In this document: positions 30,217 to 33,751 of the stretch, piece by piece | How positions within the stretch are numbered: position 1 is the first letter of the stretch | Layout of the letters: each line of letters begins with the position of its first letter | From: a virus | Direction: 5' to 3' (one strand) | Virus record (IMG/VR): IMGVR_UViG_3300010885_041216 | Span: 1-33,751 of that record | DNA length: 33,751 bases | Translations under genes and position numbers: made by a program | Notes under the pieces: model-generated | What the model saw: only the letters and a program-made list of their open reading frames with translations | Database searches by the model: none | Told to the model about the DNA's origin: nothing

Positions 30217-33180
30217 TCAGAGCCAGTTTGATTTTCGCCTTGGCTGAGGCCTTTGTGGTTGAGTTGGTGCCGTTGGTTGCACCTTATTGGCAACGTTTTG
30301 TGTATTTAATGGCACCGGCACGCTTGAGGGTGTGAGATGAGCCCACTGCGATTCATTGAACCGATCAAGGCCAACAACATGCGCAGCCGCTCTTGCGTAA
30401 ACATGTAAATCAAGTGTTTCGTTTCGCTCGCGTACCTTTTCCCAAAAAAACACCCTGTTTCCGTTCACCACTTTTGAAGTCACTTGCTCTGCGGTTAATT
30501 GTTTAAAATAATCCTCGTCATATTCTGGAAAGTGGCAAAAGCAAGCCGGGTATTCTTTGCCGTCTGTTGGCGCTTGTAGCTTAAGCCAAGAATAAAGCTC
30601 TGACTTGATGATTGAGCTCCCCACGGTCCAAACCTTTGCGCCTCTTGAAATACGTTTACCGCCAGCGTGAACGTCAACGGCCGTTGGCTGATTAACCATT
30701 GCTGGCGAATTATCACGGCCCTTTACCACCATTACGCGAGTTGGTGATTGGCGACGACTCCAATTGTAAACGGCTTGCGTATTAAAACCTGAGTCAATGG
30801 CCAGCATTTTGATTTCAAGTGCTCTGCCATCATCTTTAAAAAATTGCTCAGATAAAATTTCATCAAGCTTTTGAAATGGCTCTGAGGTGTCCTGAGAAGT
30901 GTCGCCAAAAAATTGGTGGCGAATGATCGACCAACGTTGCTTATCTTTCCCCCAACCAATCACCTCGCACTCGATTCGATCTTTTTGAACGTCGCAACCT
31001 GCCGTTAAAAACAAAACAGGCGCTGGCACGCTTCCAATTTCGTAATGCTCGCGCTGTAAGTAAAGCTTTGACCAATCAGGCGAATCGCCCTCTTTTGCCT
31101 TCCATGTTTCTCCCATTGCGGTGTTTACCCAAACCTTAAGCCGCTCAGGGTCGCTTTTTGCTTCGATGAAATCCTTAACCACTTGCTCCCACCTGCGCCA
31201 TGGCGAGTAAAGCTCATTAATGTGAAAGCCAGCGGTGCCGGTGAATGGCTTTTTTGCCTTCCATTTTCCGCCAATCAAAAGCTCGTGCTTGTTATTGTCT
31301 TGAAAAGTTTTCTGGCATTCAGCGCACTCATAGCGAACATTGATTGGTTGCTCTTCGCCTTCCCACTTGATGCGTGAAAATTCAAGCGTTTGAAAGTGAT
31401 TGCAATGTGGGCAAGCAATTTGAAACTCTCGTTGATCGCTTTCATTGTAGCTTTTCTCAATTCTGCAAACACCTGAAATAGTTGGTGTGCTCACTTCAAT
31501 GAATTTGCGATTGAAAAATGTTGTTGCACGCTTTTGGGCAAGCTTAACGGGGTCACCCTCAGTGCCAGCGCTTAAAGGATAGCGAGAAATTTCGTCAGCC
31601 AACACCACTCTCATTGGCCTTGATGCAAGAGAGGCCGGTGAATTTGCGCCAGCTAGTGAAATGTGGCCGCCTGGGAATTTCTTTTGAAGCAAAGTGTTTC
31701 CGCCATCGCGCGATTTTACGTCGTTTACTTTGTCGCGCAATACTTCAGTGTCGCGAATCATTGGCGCGAGCCTGTCTTTTGAGTACGCTTGAGCCATGTC
31801 AAGAGTTGGCTGCAAAACTAGCATCGGGCTTGGGTCTTGATGGATAAAATAGCCAATGCAATTATTGATGAGCTCAGTGTTGTGCGTTGGTATCATTTCT
31901 TTACCGCAAAGATAAAGTTTACTTTTGCTTGCAACTTGAATGCACTTTACTGGCACGCTTTTGACCAGGTTTATTTCTCTGATCATTCTGATTTTTGAGC
32001 GGTTATTTTGCTTTTCAGGTGGCACCATTAACTTAAGTTTTCTTTTAAGTTTAAAAACAGGCTGATTTTTATTTGGAAATAAATAAATTCTAAACCGATC
32101 TTGCGCATTGTAGCGATTGCCGTTTTTGTAATATGCGCTTTTTCCTTGTTTGACTGTGGCCTTAATTCCAAGCGAGCGAATAAGTTCAAGGCATGAATTC
32201 ATGAGCGCACGATTAACGCCAACAAGTTCGCAATGACCTTCCTTATTTATTGTTCCATCCGTATCCATTAAGCCTTGCAAAAGTTCGAACCTTTGCTCGT
32301 ATGATGCGCGCAAGTATTTCTCAGGAATGTGTTTGTTATTAATTAAGCCAAGTTCACTTAAATGAGTTTTAAAGCTTTTTTGATTTGAGCTTCTTGCAAT
32401 GCTACTAGGCTCAATCGTTACGTTAATCACGTTTAAATTTCGCTTATCTCGATTGCAAACAAAAATCGGGTAACCGTCATGCGCAATTGCTTCAGCAATT
32501 TCAAAATCATCTTTGTGAAATATCATTGAATTGTTCACGCTTATTCCATCGCCAAGCCAAGCGCCTAGCGTGTAAGGTGAAATCGGCAAGTTTCTCTCAG
32601 GCAATTGAATTGCTTTTGCAATTGGAATTGAAAAAGTTGTTTTGCCTTTGGTCTTTTGATGCTCGAAAATATATTTTGCGGTTCTGTCTTGAGTCTTGAT
32701 TGTGCTTGCGATTCTTTCATCAACGCGCCAAATATGTTCTGCATCGCAAACGATTTTTGAATCATCGCTGAAAACGAATTCAAAACACTCGCGCTCATTC
32801 ATGACCTCAGTTGCAAATGTTACGAGCGTTTTATTTCCTTCCTCGTCAAAAACATAATCGCCAGCCCTGAGCTCGCCCATCGTGGTCCAACCGTAAGGCG
32901 TCGGTATTGGCGTGTCGATGGCGAGGGCTTTACCGATCTGCGCGCTTGATTTGATCACCACGCGCTCAACAAACCGATTGCCAATCGAATCCATGATTTC
33001 GCGCATGTATGGTGTGCGGTCGGTACGCCATAGGCCAGGCTCCGCGCTTGACTCCGGTGAAAGCTTTCTAAACTTGTCGGCCCATTCGCTAATCGTCAGC
33101 GGTGGTGGCGGCGAGAAGAGCCTCATCGTCCGATTCGTCAAACTCTGTAATGCTTGCAGTTGTGTTGCCTCTTGGCTCAT
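30217..33180 (-). CDS. Terminase large subunit (GpA family) interrupted by an intein
   Basis: A 987-residue precursor; without the 350-residue intein it is 637 residues, close to lambda gpA (641). The exteins match the GpA family: N-terminal LTISEWADKFRKLSPESS, P-loop segment VVIKSSAQIGK joined to TELINN, Walker B VVLADE (525-530), zinc-type pairs CPHC (590-593) and CAEC (619-622), and the nuclease Asp in TAGCDVQKDRIE (730). It packages DNA and cuts cos. It overlaps terS by 92 bp; GGGGAG lies about 10 bases before the ATG. The intein must splice out for activity. Confidence 0.9.
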   Translation of the reverse strand: MSQEATQLQALQSLTNRTMRLFSPPPPLTISEWADKFRKLSPESSAEPGLWRTDRTPYMREIMDSIGNRFVERVVIKSSAQIGKALAIDTPIPTPYGWTTMGELRAGDYVFDEEGNKTLVTFATEVMNERECFEFVFSDDSKIVCDAEHIWRVDERIASTIKTQDRTAKYIFEHQKTKGKTTFSIPIAKAIQLPERNLPISPYTLGAWLGDGISVNNSMIFHKDDFEIAEAIAHDGYPIFVCNRDKRNLNVINVTIEPSSIARSSNQKSFKTHLSELGLINNKHIPEKYLRASYEQRFELLQGLMDTDGTINKEGHCELVGVNRALMNSCLELIRSLGIKATVKQGKSAYYKNGNRYNAQDRFRIYLFPNKNQPVFKLKRKLKLMVPPEKQNNRSKIRMIREINLVKSVPVKCIQVASKSKLYLCGKEMIPTHNTELINNCIGYFIHQDPSPMLVLQPTLDMAQAYSKDRLAPMIRDTEVLRDKVNDVKSRDGGNTLLQKKFPGGHISLAGANSPASLASRPMRVVLADEISRYPLSAGTEGDPVKLAQKRATTFFNRKFIEVSTPTISGVCRIEKSYNESDQREFQIACPHCNHFQTLEFSRIKWEGEEQPINVRYECAECQKTFQDNNKHELLIGGKWKAKKPFTGTAGFHINELYSPWRRWEQVVKDFIEAKSDPERLKVWVNTAMGETWKAKEGDSPDWSKLYLQREHYEIGSVPAPVLFLTAGCDVQKDRIECEVIGWGKDKQRWSIIRHQFFGDTSQDTSEPFQKLDEILSEQFFKDDGRALEIKMLAIDSGFNTQAVYNWSRRQSPTRVMVVKGRDNSPAMVNQPTAVDVHAGGKRISRGAKVWTVGSSIIKSELYSWLKLQAPTDGKEYPACFCHFPEYDEDYFKQLTAEQVTSKVVNGNRVFFWEKVRERNETLDLHVYARAAAHVVGLDRFNESQWAHLTPSSVPVPLNTQNVANKVQPTAPTQPQRPQPRRKSNWL
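31879..32928 (-). mobile_element. Class 3-type intein with LAGLIDADG endonuclease in TerL
   Basis: Residues 85-434 of the TerL precursor, beginning ALAIDTPIPTPYGWTT and ending MIPTHN before Thr435. Residue 1 is Ala, not Cys/Ser. The class 3 signature is present: Trp151 after the block B His149, Cys413 in block F (VKCIQVA) and Thr432 in the C-terminal PTHN. The endonuclease blocks are LGAWLGDG (about 205-212) and LLQGLMDTDG (about 300-309). Insertion lies exactly between Lys and Thr of the P-loop (QIGK/TE), a site used by inteins of other terminases. Both splicing ends look intact. Confidence 0.9.
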
Positions 33181-33676
33181 ATTTGGAAAGCTCCCCTAAG
33201 ATTTCGTAAACTTCCTTGATTAGTTCATCCTCAACCAATCGCGCATCGCTAATCCCTGACAGTCTTGGTGCAAGCTTTGATGGCATTGAAAGAAAGCGGG
33301 CCCTGATATTTGAAACAATTGAAGCCCATTCCGTTTCAAGCATTTCGATTTTGACATACTGGCCATTCATCGCTGCAAGCTCAAGCTCTGCCATGTCGGC
33401 TTGCGCTTTAGTGAGGCGAGCCTTTTGTTGATTGCCGTTGATTTCGTCAGGCTCTCGCTCGGCATCATAAATCTTTGCCAGTGCAATCTTGGCGGGCCAC
33501 TTCTTGAATTGCCCACCGGTATCAACAAGCTCAATTCCCTCAAGGCGCTTTTTGATTGTGCGATGCTCTCGGCCAGTGAGTTGCTCAAGTTGGTTGAGTG
33601 AAACAAAGCTCAAATCGAGCTTTTTTTCTGCAATTTTGCCAGTCGGGGTCTTTTTGGCCTTTTTTTCACGTTCCAT
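33089..33676 (-). CDS. Terminase small subunit (Nu1-like)
   Basis: A 195-residue protein, first of the packaging genes. The N-terminal half has a winged-helix-like segment (FVSLNQLEQLTGREHRTIKKRLEGIELVD), as in Nu1, which recognises cos. The region GQYVKIEMLETEWASIVSNIRARFLSMPSKLAPRLSG is typical of the family, and the C-terminus would contact TerL. It ends in TAG, and TerL starts inside it. Candidate cos lies just upstream. Confidence 0.8.
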   Translation of the reverse strand: MEREKKAKKTPTGKIAEKKLDLSFVSLNQLEQLTGREHRTIKKRLEGIELVDTGGQFKKWPAKIALAKIYDAEREPDEINGNQQKARLTKAQADMAELELAAMNGQYVKIEMLETEWASIVSNIRARFLSMPSKLAPRLSGISDARLVEDELIKEVYEILGELSKYEPRGNTTASITEFDESDDEALLAATTADD

Positions 33677-33740
33677 AAAATCTCATCATTTCAATAACTT
33701 AGGGATGACTTAAATTGAATTAATCTAGTGCCTTCTCGCG

Positions 33741-33751
33741 ACTTTTTCACC
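33741..33751. repeat. Terminal direct repeat, right copy
   Basis: ACTTTTTCACC, identical to positions 1-11. It lies 65 bp upstream of the terS start. Confidence 0.5.

Overview
The window reads as the essentially complete genome of a temperate, lambda-like siphophage of a Gram-negative host. The evidence is a full lambda-order head and tail gene set, a tyrosine integrase next to a tRNA gene, an XRE-type repressor, and a lysis cassette with lipoproteins (which implies an outer membrane). The host cannot be named from sequence alone; Proteobacteria or Bdellovibrionota are both possible. No chromosomal genes are seen. The first and last 11 bases are identical, and they meet in the gap just upstream of the small terminase gene. 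That is where a cos site belongs, so the genome is probably circular or cohesive-ended.

Layout. If the ends are joined, most genes form one long minus-strand module. It starts with a small early gene (4654) and runs through a replication block: helicase-loader-like protein, AEP-type primase and DnaB-like helicase. A small PD-(D/E)XK nuclease, a HExxH peptidase and a gpZ-like tail protein follow (to 126). After the end junction come TerS, TerL, gpW, portal, a protease-capsid fusion, head-tail joining proteins, major tail protein, G/GT chaperones, tape measure, tail tip, fibres/adhesins, lysis genes and a CHAP endolysin, ending at 9927 inside a tRNA-Arg(CCT) gene. A shorter plus-strand block (5546-9858) holds a RecE-like nuclease, small DNA-binding proteins, a 37-aa membrane peptide, a strongly structured noncoding stretch, a 21-bp repeat array ahead of a lipoprotein-like gene, a terminator and the integrase.

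Control. The repressor gene (4897-5349) lies between dyads built from the half-site AATAAGC/GCTTATT. The same element makes up the 21-bp array at 7781-7873, so one regulator may control the replication operon, its own promoter with the recE-like gene, and the lysogeny-side gene at 7895. In the late operon, both very highly expressed genes (capsid, major tail protein) are followed by intrinsic terminators. Several structural genes are preceded by a shared start-associated motif, CGTACGCnnTTAnnCTTTAA, which I cannot assign to a known system.

Oddities: TerL is split at its P-loop by an intein with the signature of class 3 inteins plus a LAGLIDADG endonuclease. The tape measure has an in-frame amber codon. 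The integrase has Ser where the first catalytic Arg is expected. An 11-bp copy of the tRNA anticodon loop lies upstream of the integrase, suggesting the attachment core. The stretch 7341-7525 folds on paper into four successive hairpins and is a noncoding RNA candidate.
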